A stretch of 51,325 nucleotides of DNA from Acidobacteriota bacterium (GCA_002730735.1 PCAU01000001.1:1-51325), one strand, 5' to 3'. Shown: positions 8,229-18,203, counted from the stretch's first letter. Notes: generated from the letters alone by a model not told the origin. Numbers and translations are program-made.

Positions 8229-9554
8229 ATGCAAAACCTAGTAGCGACGGCTTTGGTTACGTTGCTCTGCACGCCGGTCTTGGCGCAAGAGTGGCCCCAG
8301 TTTCGTGGCCCAGGTGCCCTTGGGATCGCCGACGACCCGCGACTACCGGACACTTGGAGTACGACCGACAACGTCGTGTGGACAACGGCGGTGCCAGGCA
8401 CTGGTTGGAGCTCACCAGTCGTCTGGAACGATGCCATTTTCATGACCTCAGTCGTCCGGACAGCCGAAGGCGAGCCACCTCGACCTGGACTCTACTTGGG
8501 TGGCGAGCGCGGTACGCCACGCGACCTGCACCGGTGGATGCTGTATGCCGTCGACTGGAACACTGGCGACATCCGCTGGGAACGCGAAGTGCACGCGTCT
8601 GTCCCTGGAGCACCACGCCACCTCAAGAACAGCTACGCTTCCGAGACTCCAGTGACCGATGGTGAGCGCGTTTACGCTTACTTCGGTCAAATCGGCATTT
8701 TTGCTTTCGACATGGAGGGAACACCACTGTGGTCGCAACAATGGGAGCCGTTCCGGACTCGGAATGGTTGGGGCACAGCAGCGTCACCAGCCCTCCACAA
8801 TAACCGGCTCTACATAGTCAACGATAACGATGACCAGTCGTTCCTCCTGGCGCTCGACAAACGAACTGGTGAGTTGATTTGGCGGATTGAACGTAAGGAA
8901 GGAACAAACTGGTCTACACCCTACGTGTGGAGTAATTCTAAGCGTACCGAAATCGTGACAACCGGCTCCGATAAAGTGCGGTCGTATGCTGAAAACGGGT
9001 CGCTTCTCTGGGAACTGACGGGAATGTCGACGATTACCATTCCGACGCCGCTTGCGACCGACGACCTCCTTTACATCAGTTCGGGCTACGTAGGCGACCC
9101 CCTTCGGCCCGCCTATGCGATCAGACCAGGTGCAAGGGGCGACATCAGCTTACGGCCGGGTGAGCGGAACAACACCTTCATCGCTTGGGCTCAGCTACAG
9201 GCGGCATCCTACAACCCCTCCCCGATCATCTACAGTGGTTACTATTACACGCTGTTCGACCGGGGATTCTTCACGGCGCACGATGCGCAGACCGGTCGCG
9301 AGGTCTACGGCAAGGTACGGGTTGAGGTTGGAGCGGCGTTTACGTCGTCACCATGGGCGTACAACGGCAAGATTTTTGCCCTAAGCGAAGAAGGTGACAC
9401 GTTCGTGTTTCGCGCCGGACCTAAATACGAACTACTCGGCAAGAACTCATTGGACGAGATGTGTTTGGCAACGCCCGCAATCGCCCGAGGAAGTTTGATC
9501 ATTCGCACTGCTTCGCGTCTCTACCGGATCACCAAGAACACCAACTCTGAATGA
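8229..9554 (+). CDS. Exported PQQ-like beta-propeller protein
   Basis: A 441-residue secreted propeller. The signal peptide MQNLVATALVTLLCTPVLAQ is followed by EWPQFRGPGALGIADD, the standard entry motif of the PQQ-like repeat (BamB-related) family found widely in Planctomycetes and Acidobacteria. Repeats with LYAVDWNTGDIRWE, ALDKRTGELIWR and TAHDAQTGREVYG mark successive blades. It lacks the vicinal Cys pair and catalytic Asp motif of true quinoprotein dehydrogenases, so a binding or scaffold role is likelier than catalysis. The start at 8229 is preferred over the GTG one codon earlier. It is divergent from the SelA-like gene and convergent with a sulfatase remnant 9 bp downstream. Function unknown. 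Confidence 0.85.
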   Translation: MQNLVATALVTLLCTPVLAQEWPQFRGPGALGIADDPRLPDTWSTTDNVVWTTAVPGTGWSSPVVWNDAIFMTSVVRTAEGEPPRPGLYLGGERGTPRDLHRWMLYAVDWNTGDIRWEREVHASVPGAPRHLKNSYASETPVTDGERVYAYFGQIGIFAFDMEGTPLWSQQWEPFRTRNGWGTAASPALHNNRLYIVNDNDDQSFLLALDKRTGELIWRIERKEGTNWSTPYVWSNSKRTEIVTTGSDKVRSYAENGSLLWELTGMSTITIPTPLATDDLLYISSGYVGDPLRPAYAIRPGARGDISLRPGERNNTFIAWAQLQAASYNPSPIIYSGYYYTLFDRGFFTAHDAQTGREVYGKVRVEVGAAFTSSPWAYNGKIFALSEEGDTFVFRAGPKYELLGKNSLDEMCLATPAIARGSLIIRTASRLYRITKNTNSE

Positions 9555-9563
9555 GATCGGGCG

Positions 9564-10031
9564 CTATCGCGTAAAGTTGAGTGCCCGGGCTGGATCGTAG
9601 TCAGGATTCTCGGTCGGCATCTGGGCTCCAACCTCGCTCTGCCACGCATGGAGCCTTTCCAGGAGTCGCACTGTCTGCTCAGGCAACGTATTGGCAAGAT
9701 TGATGAACTCGCCGATATCTTCATCGAGGTCGTAGAGTTCAACCCGCATGTCCTCGAAGTACTCAATCAACTTGTAACGACCGACTCGCACCGCGCCGGA
9801 TGGTGACGCGCCACCAGGGTGATAGTGCGGGTAATGCCAGTAGAGCGCATCACGCACCAGCGGACTCTCACCCCGAAGCGTTGATACCAAGCTCAGACCG
9901 TCCGTGGTTTCGTTAGAATCCACCACGCCAGCAATTTCGAGAATCGTTGGATAGATATCAGCACTGATTACCTCGGTGCCGTCCACGGCACCGGCCACGG
10001 CAGCACCAGGCCAACCTAAGAGCAGGGCCGT
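9564..10031 (-). pseudogene. 5'-truncated sulfatase C-terminal remnant
   Basis: About 155 codons match the last third of a type I sulfatase: LLLGWPGAAVAG, the ISADIYPTILEIAG helix, DGLSLVSTLRGE, RDALYWHYPHYHPGG, VGRYKLIEYFEDMRVELYDL, DEDIGEFINLA. The formylglycine motif, the metal-binding aspartates and all of the N-terminal two thirds are absent. Upstream codons to 10214 stay open but have no sulfatase similarity; they run antisense to the signal peptide of the intact sulfatase at 10126. There is no plausible start near 10031. It is not a piece of the neighbouring sulfatase, whose C-terminal sequence differs. Best read as a decaying relic of a second, divergent sulfatase gene. Confidence 0.82.
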
Positions 10032-10125
10032 TCCGCAGAGATGGTAAGGTTCTGTCCGGATCCTAGGCGCGGTACGTTTTGATACTGTTGGTAGCCGGAT
10101 CGACCTGTCGGAGGAGGACAAGCGA

Positions 10126-11664
10126 ATGACAAGTGTGTGGATGCAAACCACCGTTGCGATGCTCCTGCTGGGTGTTGTTGCTCCGGCCTGGGCACAAAAT
10201 GATCGGCCCAACATACTTTTTATCTTCAGCGATGACCACGCCTATCAAGCGATCAGTGCCTACGGATCCCGAATCAACCACACGCCGAACATCGATCGGA
10301 TCGCGCGCGAGGGGCTGAGATTCGAAAATGCAATGGTCACAAACTCAATCTGTGCCCCAAGCAGAGCCGTGATCCAAACCGGAAAATACAGTCATTTGAA
10401 CGGTGTTCTCGATAACGGTCAAGTGTTCGATGGGTCGCAGCAAACATTCCCCAAGCTACTTCAACAAGTCGGTTATCAAACGGCAATCGTCGGTAAGTGG
10501 CACCTCAAGAGTGAGCCGACAGGCTTTGACTATTGGGAGGTGTTGCCTGGTCAAGGGTCCTACTACAACCCTGATTTCCGCGTTCCGGGTGGTCAAAGAC
10601 AGCACTCCGGGTATGTCACTGATATCATCACCGATTTGACACTTCACTGGATTGAGGAGGAGCGCGACCCCAATCGGCCATTCATGATGATGTCGCAGCA
10701 CAAAGCCCCACACCGGGGCTGGATGCCAGGACCAGAGCACCTCACGCTTTACGACGGGATAACGATTCCCGAACCTGACACATTGTTCGATGATTACGCG
10801 AACCGAGCGAGCCCGGCGCGGTTACAAGAAATGGAGATCGGGCGCCATACGATCGATGGGCATGACTTGAAATTGAAGCCACCACGTGACACGCCTGAGG
10901 ATGACCCGGACCTACGGCTGTGGCTTGCAGGGTACGGCCGCCTTGACCAGCAACAACGACGGATTTGGGACGCAGTCTACGAGCCAAAGAATGCCGAATT
11001 TCTTGAGGCCGGCCTAGAGGGGCGCGATTTGGTGCGTTGGAAGTACCAGCGGTACATCAAGGACTACCTACGAACAATCGCCTCAGTTGATGACAATGTG
11101 GGTCGACTCCTCCGCTACCTCGACGAAACCGGTTTGGCCGAAAATACAATCGTTGTCTATGCCTCGGACCAAGGGTTCTATCTCGGTGAGCATGGCTGGT
11201 TTGATAAACGGTGGATGTATGAGGAATCACTGAAGACGCCGCTCATCATGCGCTGGCCCGGAATTATCGAAGCTGGCACTGTCAACACCAACATGGTGTC
11301 GAATCTTGATTTACCAGAAACCCTCCTTCACGCTGCTGGTATCGAGATCCCTTCCGACATGCAGGGGCGGAGTTTATTGCCGCTCCTGCAGGGCGAGATA
11401 CCAGAAGACTGGCGGACGAGCTTCTACTACCACTACTACGAGAAAGGCATCCACAATGTCGCGCCGCACGAGGGCGTTCGAACCGAGCGGCATAAGCTCA
11501 TTCACTACTATGAAACCAGCGAATGGGAGCTGTTTGACCTTGTAACCGACCCGAACGAACTGCGGAGCGTCTATGATGTCCCTTCCTACGCAGAGACCCA
11601 GACTGCGCTGCTTAATGAACTGGGACGGCTTAAGGAAGAGCTGCGGGTCCCAGTTGTTCCGTAG
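10126..11664 (+). CDS. Exported type I sulfatase (Cys-type)
   Basis: A 512-residue arylsulfatase-family enzyme that removes sulfate esters from a polysaccharide or other sulfated substrate in the periplasm or outside. Signal peptide 1-24 ends in AWAQ. Metal-binding Asp36 and Asp37 lie in [12 protein letters not shown]. The nucleophile is Cys76 in CAPSR, the C-x-P-S-R motif converted to formylglycine by the FGE enzyme. GKWHLKS and the later [17 protein letters not shown] are further active-site segments, and the C-terminus ends in the [20 protein letters not shown] helix. A strong GGAGGAGG ribosome site at about 10110-10117 fixes the ATG at 10126. It is a single gene, divergent from a sulfatase remnant; substrate is not predictable. 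Confidence 0.94.
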   Translation: MTSVWMQTTVAMLLLGVVAPAWAQNDRPNILFIFSDDHAYQAISAYGSRINHTPNIDRIAREGLRFENAMVTNSICAPSRAVIQTGKYSHLNGVLDNGQVFDGSQQTFPKLLQQVGYQTAIVGKWHLKSEPTGFDYWEVLPGQGSYYNPDFRVPGGQRQHSGYVTDIITDLTLHWIEEERDPNRPFMMMSQHKAPHRGWMPGPEHLTLYDGITIPEPDTLFDDYANRASPARLQEMEIGRHTIDGHDLKLKPPRDTPEDDPDLRLWLAGYGRLDQQQRRIWDAVYEPKNAEFLEAGLEGRDLVRWKYQRYIKDYLRTIASVDDNVGRLLRYLDETGLAENTIVVYASDQGFYLGEHGWFDKRWMYEESLKTPLIMRWPGIIEAGTVNTNMVSNLDLPETLLHAAGIEIPSDMQGRSLLPLLQGEIPEDWRTSFYYHYYEKGIHNVAPHEGVRTERHKLIHYYETSEWELFDLVTDPNELRSVYDVPSYAETQTALLNELGRLKEELRVPVVP

Positions 11665-11715
11665 CCACTGTCAGGTTGTTCCGGTACGACCTACGGGCTT
11701 ACTGTTCCGCCGGCA

Positions 11716-13098
11716 TCAGAAAATCAGAGCTGCGATGCCGGCAATCACCGGTACGGTAATGACTGTTCGCAATAGAAAAATCGTAAACAACTCGCCCACG
11801 TTTACCGGAATCTTCGACTTCAGGATCAACGCCCCTAACTCCGACATATAGACGAGTTGCGTCACCGCCGCCCCGGCGATGACGAAACGAGTGTGCTCGC
11901 TTTCGACCTCCTGTCCAAGAACCACCGGCAGGAATTGGTCAGCAAATCCCACCAGAAATGCGGGTGCTGCGGCAGACGCTTCAGGAATACCAAGAATCGT
12001 GAGAAACGGCACCAGTGGTACCGCAAGCCAGTTGAAAATCGAGGTGTACTCGCTCAGCACGAGGGCCGTCACACCGATACTCATGATTAGCGGCAACAAC
12101 GCGAACCAGATGTCATAAATGTTGAACGTTGCTCGCCGCAATAATGCCAACACCGTGGGGGCTCGTCGCGCCCGCCACGCCGCCAACTCGAATCCCCACG
12201 ACCAGAGATTACGCCCCGGGGGCAGAGCTTCCGTAATCTGTTTGCCTGCTTGTGCGTAATAGACGTCGCGTTTTCGTGACAGTGGAGGGATACGCGGCAT
12301 AACGATCGCCGCGACCGTGCCAGCCAGCACGATGGCACCATAATACGGAACGAAGAATTCACTGAGCCCAACGAAGTCGACGATGACAAACGCAAACGCC
12401 ACTGACACAACCGAGAATGTCGTCGCGATTGTGGCAGCTTCTCGCTCGGTGTAGAACCCCAGCTCATATTGCTGCGCAGTGATCAGGACGCCGACAGGCG
12501 CCGAGCCCATCCACGAAGCAATTGCGTCGATCGATGACCGCCCCGGCATGGTAAAGAGCGGCCGAAATATCCTGCTACAAAGGGTGCCGAAAAACTCCAT
12601 TAGGCCGAAGTCGGTCACAAGTGGCAGTAACAACGGCGCCACCACAAAGATCACCATGATGACCGGAATCAGTTCGTTAAGGATGACCCTGCCAGTGGTA
12701 TCTGAGATAAGCCACACAGGTCCCCACTGAAAGAGAACCATGCTTGCAGTGATAGCCCCTACGACCCGCGCGACTAGAATCGTTGGCCCCATCAGGAACA
12801 TACTCAAGATAGGATTTGCCAACGTCTCAGTATCGAGTCGGCGCCGAACAACTCCCGTGGCAATAGTCGCAATAGCTGATAACACGATCACTAGAGTGGC
12901 AAGTCCAGGCAGGATGCTGCCGACGCGTGCGCGTAGGAAATCGGCGATGATGCCAAGACCGATGTTGAACGTGTCGCCGAACCTAAACGGTACGAGCATC
13001 AGTCCCGCACCGATGGCAGAGGGTATTAGGAAGCGAAGGTAATCGGCCCTGCTTAATGCGACCTCAGATTCTCTGGCGTGAACAGTGTCTGTGACCAT
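11716..13098 (-). CDS. YjiH/nucleoside-recognition (Gate) domain membrane protein
   Basis: A 460-residue polytopic inner-membrane protein with roughly ten hydrophobic segments. It has the two Gate-like halves of the YjiH family: an N-terminal block around LIPVIMVIFVVAPLLLPLVTDFGLMEFFG with GRSSIDAIASWMGSAPVGVLIT, and a C-terminal block with FLVGFADQFLPVVLGQ and SELGALILKSKIPVN. The family is related to nucleoside transporter gates and to spore maturation proteins SpmA/B; the transported molecule is unknown. It ends convergently with the sulfatase, 51 bp apart, and starts about 180 bp from the divergent fatty acid hydroxylase. Family assignment is firm, function is not. Confidence 0.85.
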   Translation of the reverse strand: MVTDTVHARESEVALSRADYLRFLIPSAIGAGLMLVPFRFGDTFNIGLGIIADFLRARVGSILPGLATLVIVLSAIATIATGVVRRRLDTETLANPILSMFLMGPTILVARVVGAITASMVLFQWGPVWLISDTTGRVILNELIPVIMVIFVVAPLLLPLVTDFGLMEFFGTLCSRIFRPLFTMPGRSSIDAIASWMGSAPVGVLITAQQYELGFYTEREAATIATTFSVVSVAFAFVIVDFVGLSEFFVPYYGAIVLAGTVAAIVMPRIPPLSRKRDVYYAQAGKQITEALPPGRNLWSWGFELAAWRARRAPTVLALLRRATFNIYDIWFALLPLIMSIGVTALVLSEYTSIFNWLAVPLVPFLTILGIPEASAAAPAFLVGFADQFLPVVLGQEVESEHTRFVIAGAAVTQLVYMSELGALILKSKIPVNVGELFTIFLLRTVITVPVIAGIAALIF

Positions 13099-13280
13099 CG
13101 GGTGCAGGCTAGCACACCGGAAACCTGAACCTTGGTTTTCGCAAGTTTTCTGCGGTCTGACAGGGTTCCGCCCTTTGTTGCAGGCGATGGATCCGCCTTA
13201 GTTATTCGCCTAAGCTAACCCACGCGTTTGCCAGACAACCTGTTCGTTTAACCCTGTCGCGGTCATAATACTCGTCATAC

Positions 13281-14159
13281 ATGGAAGCTTGGATCCTCGA
13301 CCGACAGATCGAGTTACAACTCGGATGCTTTATGTTCATCCTCAGCCTAATGGCTTTTTGGGAAGTCATCGCTGCTCGTCGGCAGTTGACGGTGTCTAAA
13401 CGCGACCGGTGGCTTTCCAATCTCAGCCTTACCGCACTTAACTCGATCCTTCTACGCCTGCTGTTCCCAGCTACAGCCGTCGGTAGCGCTTGGGTCGCTG
13501 CCGAACACGGATGGGGTTTACTCAGCGCACTCCCCGTCCCATCGTGGCTGGTCGTTCCTCTGTCGATCGTGATTCTCGATTTTGCCATCTGGACACAACA
13601 TGTAATGTTCCATCGTGTCCCACTACTCTGGCGGCTGCACATGGTGCATCACGCAGATCCCGATCTTGACTTGACATCAGGAGCACGGTTTCACCCACTG
13701 GAAATGATGCTATCGCTGCTAATCAAAGTTGGTGTCGTCCTATTCGTCGGTATTCCTGCCATTGGAGTCTTTCTCTTTGAGTTGATATTGAATGCGACGG
13801 CGATGTTCAATCACGCCAATGTCAAGGTCCCGAACGGTGTGGACCGAGTGTTGCGCTGGTTCCTCGTTACACCCGACATGCACCGGGTTCATCACTCGGT
13901 GTTTGTGGACGAATGTCACACAAATTTCGGGTTTAACCTACCCTGGTGGGACCGATTGCTGGGCACTTATCGTGCACAACCTCGGGGAGGGCATCTCGGG
14001 ATGACAATCGGGTTAACCGAATTTCGAACTGGTGTGCGTCAGACGGTAGCGTGGATGTTGGCGCTACCGTTCGGTGCAACTGTAGGTGGAAGACCGATGC
14101 GCCGCCTGCGCGTCCCAACGGGCTCGGGTAGGTCCGCGTCGTCCTGGTCGGTTTTCTGA
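13281..14159 (+). CDS. Fatty acid hydroxylase / sterol desaturase superfamily membrane protein
   Basis: A 292-residue di-iron membrane hydroxylase. The histidine boxes are all visible: HVMFH and HMVHH (about 103-123), FHPLE, NHANV and HRVHHSVFVDECHTNFG, giving the eight or more His ligands of the superfamily. Several transmembrane helices flank them. The expected reaction is O2-dependent hydroxylation or desaturation of a lipid acyl chain or terpenoid. The TGA stop overlaps the ATG of the following glycosyltransferase-methyltransferase gene by one base (TGATG), implying translational coupling and a shared lipid-modification task. The exact lipid is unknown. The C-terminal 30 residues are basic and low in similarity to anything recognised. 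Confidence 0.88.
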   Translation: MEAWILDRQIELQLGCFMFILSLMAFWEVIAARRQLTVSKRDRWLSNLSLTALNSILLRLLFPATAVGSAWVAAEHGWGLLSALPVPSWLVVPLSIVILDFAIWTQHVMFHRVPLLWRLHMVHHADPDLDLTSGARFHPLEMMLSLLIKVGVVLFVGIPAIGVFLFELILNATAMFNHANVKVPNGVDRVLRWFLVTPDMHRVHHSVFVDECHTNFGFNLPWWDRLLGTYRAQPRGGHLGMTIGLTEFRTGVRQTVAWMLALPFGATVGGRPMRRLRVPTGSGRSASSWSVF

Positions 14160-15703
14160 TGCAGCACAATAGAAATCAGAGTGATGGTACGGATGATGTC
14201 ATGCCCGTCGCTTCGAAACCTTCGTTAGCCAACTCCGTAGTCTCATGGGAAGACGAATGGCGCGCGAGTTTTCCTAATGGCGCCACGCTTAGTGTCATCG
14301 TGCCGGTGTATAACGAGCGGTATCTTGTCACCGAGCTTTTGACACAGCTCCTTAACGTGTCATGCCCAGGTATCAGTCGGCTAGAAATCATCATTATTGA
14401 CGATGGGTCGACTGATGGCACGGCGGCTGTCGTGCAGGAGTTTGCTACCCACCATAGCGAACAAATGCAAGTCATCGCCAAAACAAAGAACGAGGGTAAA
14501 GGTGCAGCCATTCGGGCGGGAATCGACGCGACCACCGGGGACCTTATCGTCGTTCAGGATGCCGACCTCGAATACGACCCGCAGGACCTCTCAGCGATGG
14601 TTCGACCATTTCTAGAGGATGGCGCCGACGTCGTTTATGGGTCACGCTTTGCTGTGAGCAGTCGACGACGGGCCCTGTACTTCCGCCATACTCTTGGCAA
14701 TCACATTCTTACCTTCCTCAGCAATCTCATCACCGAACTCAATTTGACCGACGTTGAGACCTGTTACAAGATGTTCCGAGCCCCGCTACTCAAGTCAATT
14801 CCGATCCGCTCAGACGACTTCGCGTTCGAGATCGAGATCACGGCAAAAATTTCAAAGCGTCATTGCCGCATCTACGAAGTACCTATTAGCTACCGAGGTC
14901 GAGCCTATAGCGAAGGCAAGAAGATCCGTTGGTGGGATGGCCTCGTCGCACTGTTTACAATGGTGCGCTTCTGGCTCATAGACGACCTCTACAGAGCGGA
15001 TAGTGTCGGTGTTTACCTCCTGCATCGACTTGAACGCACGCGGCGGTTCAGCGGGTGGCTTGCCGATGCGATACGCCCTTGGCTCGGTGACCGAGTGCTG
15101 GAGCTTGAGGCGGGTCTTGGCGATATCATGCACCAACTCATTCCCCGCGATCGTTATGTCGCTAGTGATGTCAACAAGAACAACCTGAACTATCTCCGAA
15201 ACCTAGCAGCAGCCAAGGCCCGCCTGGAGATTCAATCCGTCGACCTTGAGGTGCCTTCGTCGTTCGATGCACACGAGGGAGCATTTGACACGGTACTCTG
15301 CCTCAACGTACTCGAGCAGGTCGACGATCCAATGGTCGCGTTGCACAACCTCGCACGAGCAGTTAAGCCAGGCGGTCGAGTGGTGTTGTACGTACCCCAA
15401 GGGCAATTCTTGTACTCCAGGATTGATGAAGACCTAGGACATCGCTGTCGCTACGATCGGCAAATGTTGATCCAGGAACTTCAAAGTAGCGGATTCCTAG
15501 TCGAGCATCTCCAAGACTTTAATCGAACTGGAATGCTTGCGTGGTGGTGGAACGGTCGGGTTCTTCGCCGCCGCGACTTCAGCCGGTGGCAGCTTAAGAT
15601 TTTTGACTTGTTCATACCATTGTTTAAAATCTTTGATCGATTCTTCCCTTGGCCAGGACTTGGGCTCATCGCGGTGGCTCGAAAAATCGAGAACGCCGGG
15701 TAA
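14159..15703 (+). CDS. Fused GT2 glycosyltransferase and class I SAM methyltransferase
   Basis: A 514-residue two-domain protein. Residues about 40-270 are a GT-A family 2 domain of the dolichyl/polyprenyl-phosphate mannose synthase type: LSVIVPVYNER, IIIDDGSTDGTA, KNEGKGAAIRAG, VVQDADLEYDPQDL (metal/nucleotide-sugar site), VVYGSRF and VETCYKMFR. Residues about 300-470 form a Rossmann methyltransferase: DRVLELEAGLGDI (motif I, with Glu where Gly is usual), ASDVNKNNLNYL, FDTVLCLNVLEQVDDP and AVKPGGRVVLYVPQG. The C-terminus has hydrophobic segments. The frame is continuous, so the fusion is real. It is coupled by a 1-bp overlap to the hydroxylase. The inferred role is sugar transfer to a lipid carrier or membrane lipid followed by or combined with methylation. 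Confidence 0.9.
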   Translation: MQHNRNQSDGTDDVMPVASKPSLANSVVSWEDEWRASFPNGATLSVIVPVYNERYLVTELLTQLLNVSCPGISRLEIIIIDDGSTDGTAAVVQEFATHHSEQMQVIAKTKNEGKGAAIRAGIDATTGDLIVVQDADLEYDPQDLSAMVRPFLEDGADVVYGSRFAVSSRRRALYFRHTLGNHILTFLSNLITELNLTDVETCYKMFRAPLLKSIPIRSDDFAFEIEITAKISKRHCRIYEVPISYRGRAYSEGKKIRWWDGLVALFTMVRFWLIDDLYRADSVGVYLLHRLERTRRFSGWLADAIRPWLGDRVLELEAGLGDIMHQLIPRDRYVASDVNKNNLNYLRNLAAAKARLEIQSVDLEVPSSFDAHEGAFDTVLCLNVLEQVDDPMVALHNLARAVKPGGRVVLYVPQGQFLYSRIDEDLGHRCRYDRQMLIQELQSSGFLVEHLQDFNRTGMLAWWWNGRVLRRRDFSRWQLKIFDLFIPLFKIFDRFFPWPGLGLIAVARKIENAG

Positions 15704-15798
15704 ACCCACACAAACTTTAGTCTCTGTTTTATGGTGACTGCGCAACAGGGGCTGACGTTTCAGACAGTAGAGCAGACGCTAGAAACTCGGCAAACTCC

Positions 15799-17619
15799 TT
15801 ACTGTTCGTTGACGCTGAAAGACGTCATCATGCCAGCGTGAAGGTGCTCTGCAATGTGGCAGTGCAGCATCCAAGTGCCAGGGTTGTCCATGTCAGCGAG
15901 GATGTCGACGACTGATCCTACAGGCACAATGGCCGTGTCCTTCCATACAAGATTCTGATTCGGCACACCATCGATCGACAGCACGAGGTAGCGTTGCCCG
16001 TGCAAGTGAACAGGATGGTTCATCGGGTGTATTGTCTCGGGATTGTTGAAAATCCTAATCTTCACGACATCACCGACGTTAAACCTCCACTCGATTTCCA
16101 TATTCTCCTGGCCGGTATCAACATCGCGTAGAATCCACTCGACCTGTTCGGCGCTCGACAGCCAGTTCATCATTGGCATCGCGTCGTTCCACTCAAGTGG
16201 TGGTGAAAACAACCCAGCCTCGAATTCCAAAGCACGCATGATGGGCGCCGGCAAGTTTTTCACACGCAACGTCAACTCAAGTTGATGATCTGGCTCGCGT
16301 CCAAACGCATCACGGTAATTATCAATGTCGTTGATAACATCATCGTGTTGTCGCAGTGTCTTGAACTCCACTGACAGATCGTCAGCAGTTGTGGTATCGC
16401 GGACGGTAACCCGACCAAGCGATTTCAGTTGGTAGTAAAACTCACCCATGAAATCATCGATCGCCTGTATTGAGTTAGTGAGTTCGACTTCACCCGGCTC
16501 ATCAAACAGCACCTCTACCACATAACGCTCAGCAGGTGCGATCACCACGCTTTCAACCCATTCCTCGCGCTCGAATTTACTAACATCGGACGCTACGACC
16601 TTCACGCGTGCTCCACCAAACACCATGTTGAAGGTCCGAGTGTTTGCCACGTTGGTGATATAGAACCTGACGACCTCACCACGGTCGACCTCTAGCTGAT
16701 AATCGGTCGTCCCGTTAACAAGAAGCACGTTCCCAAATCGACCCATGAGGGCATGACTAGGAGCCGTGTCACCCCATGGAATTGGCCCCTGCCCATCCAT
16801 CAGGAGATCGTCGAGAATAATTACCTCTTCCCGGTTCACGGCGCCGTAGTAGTCGTTCTCGGGTGGCATCACTAGCATATTGCCGTAGAGACCAAGGTCC
16901 TGCTGGAGGTCCTCTCGCATGTGCGGGTGGTACCAGTAAATGCCGGTATCGCGAAAGTAGAGTTCGTATGTGAATGACTGACCGACTAACACCGGCGGCT
17001 GCGTCACATCGGGAACCCCGTCGAATCGATTATCGAGCCGTAAGCCGTGCCAGTGCACAGTCGTCGGCATCTCAATCTCATTTGTAAAATTAATGATGAC
17101 CGTCGAGCCGCGATCGCCCTTAATAAGCGGTCCCGGGTATTGACCGTTGTAGCCATACATCAAGAAGGTTTTGCCATTGATCGTGCGCTGAACGATCGAC
17201 GCTGTAAGATCGAGCGTTTCGCCGTCGTCCATTTCAACGATTTCACCTGGGCGTGCTTCCGGAAAACCGGTCGGGTCCATATCACCCTTGACCATAAACG
17301 GTCCAACAGTTGGCACGGCGTTCTCGATGCCCGGGAGCGGTGGCATCGGTGCGTCCATCGGCGGTATCCGCCAGGCGACATTGCCATCGCCGAGCACTTC
17401 GACGGGACCCATGCGCATCATGCCCGTCTGACCTTGCTCGTCCATCTGTTCCATGGATTCCATCTGCCCTGCGTCCTGTTGATCCAGCAACATGGATGTC
17501 TTGACCTGCGAGGGCTCGGGAGTGTGCCCTCGCTGTGCAGAGAGACCGGGAAGACTATCGAAGCAGGAACCAGCCAGTAGAAATAGGCCGACCCAAAGCG
17601 ACCGCTGACGAATACTCAT
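15799..17619 (-). CDS. Exported multicopper oxidase with Met-rich N-terminus
   Basis: A 606-residue three-cupredoxin oxidase. A signal peptide with a possible lipobox (LLAGSC, Cys19) is followed by a Met-rich stretch at about 43-70. All copper ligands are present: HWHG (189-192), HPHMRED (231-237), NHPVHLHGQ in the third domain, and HCHIAEHLHAGMM (586-598) with the T1 Cys587 and a candidate axial Met597. It should oxidise a phenol, metal ion (Cu+, Mn2+ or Fe2+) or other reductant with O2. It is the last gene of a three-gene run; its ATG overlaps the stop of the 195-residue protein by 4 bp. The Met-rich segment suggests a copper-handling role, but that is inference. Confidence 0.93.
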   Translation of the reverse strand: MSIRQRSLWVGLFLLAGSCFDSLPGLSAQRGHTPEPSQVKTSMLLDQQDAGQMESMEQMDEQGQTGMMRMGPVEVLGDGNVAWRIPPMDAPMPPLPGIENAVPTVGPFMVKGDMDPTGFPEARPGEIVEMDDGETLDLTASIVQRTINGKTFLMYGYNGQYPGPLIKGDRGSTVIINFTNEIEMPTTVHWHGLRLDNRFDGVPDVTQPPVLVGQSFTYELYFRDTGIYWYHPHMREDLQQDLGLYGNMLVMPPENDYYGAVNREEVIILDDLLMDGQGPIPWGDTAPSHALMGRFGNVLLVNGTTDYQLEVDRGEVVRFYITNVANTRTFNMVFGGARVKVVASDVSKFEREEWVESVVIAPAERYVVEVLFDEPGEVELTNSIQAIDDFMGEFYYQLKSLGRVTVRDTTTADDLSVEFKTLRQHDDVINDIDNYRDAFGREPDHQLELTLRVKNLPAPIMRALEFEAGLFSPPLEWNDAMPMMNWLSSAEQVEWILRDVDTGQENMEIEWRFNVGDVVKIRIFNNPETIHPMNHPVHLHGQRYLVLSIDGVPNQNLVWKDTAIVPVGSVVDILADMDNPGTWMLHCHIAEHLHAGMMTSFSVNEQ

Positions 17620-18203
17620 TTGAAGCCGTATTTCAGGCAGGCCTCGTTCTCATACGGACCGTGGCCAGCCATGGTGTGCATCATGCCTGAACGGGACATC
17701 CCACGCATTACCACCGGTCCGTGCCACCGCGTCGTCGGCTCAGTCGAAGGCTCAAGCGTTACGACTACGAGAAATTTATTCCAAGTGACACGTGCCGAGG
17801 CAACCTGGCCTTCCTCAATCACACCGAGCCGAACAACGTCTTGGAGATCGGGTGCCACCGCCCAGGCTGTGTAGGCACCCCGACGAGGCGCCTTAATCCG
17901 ATCAATCGACAGTGATAGGTCATAAACGTAGCTACCACTGGGCGAGACGGCAACACCAAATGGGGACCGAGCAAAGTTGACCATGCCGGTGCCGACGGCC
18001 CGACCAGTACCCGGCACGCGGCGTGTCGTTACCATCTCAATGCCGTAGTACTGCGACGGTAGTAGCGGTGCGGAGATGATCGCACTACACGGGGACAGGC
18101 TGCCAATCGTTCCACTGGTTGTCGACGGCACGGCCGCAGCCAGCGATATGCCCACTGCGGCTGCAAAAACCGTCTCCAGAACCATGGCCCGAAGGAAGCT
18201 CAT
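17616..18203 (-). CDS. Small secreted protein of the multicopper oxidase operon, unknown function
   Basis: A 195-residue protein I cannot assign to a named family. Residues 1-24 look like a signal peptide (VFAAAVGISLAAAVPS). The body is predicted beta-rich, with GSYVYDLSLSIDRI, GAYTAWAVAPDL, VVRLGVIEEGQVA and WNKFLVVVTLEP, which resembles an immunoglobulin or anti-sigma-K-like sandwich. The C-terminal segment is rich in Met and His (MSRSGMMHTMAGHGP), a plausible copper-binding tail in view of its neighbour. It overlaps both flanking genes by 4 bp, so it is translationally coupled between the LVIVD-like propeller and the oxidase. A metallochaperone or accessory role for the oxidase is a guess from context. 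Confidence 0.75.
   Translation of the reverse strand: MSFLRAMVLETVFAAAVGISLAAAVPSTTSGTIGSLSPCSAIISAPLLPSQYYGIEMVTTRRVPGTGRAVGTGMVNFARSPFGVAVSPSGSYVYDLSLSIDRIKAPRRGAYTAWAVAPDLQDVVRLGVIEEGQVASARVTWNKFLVVVTLEPSTEPTTRWHGPVVMRGMSRSGMMHTMAGHGPYENEACLKYGFK

Noticed and set aside
14159-15703. The glycosyltransferase-methyltransferase fusion as a sequencing frameshift artefact
   Set aside because: The frame is continuous and the linker is normal coding sequence; no shift is needed to explain it.
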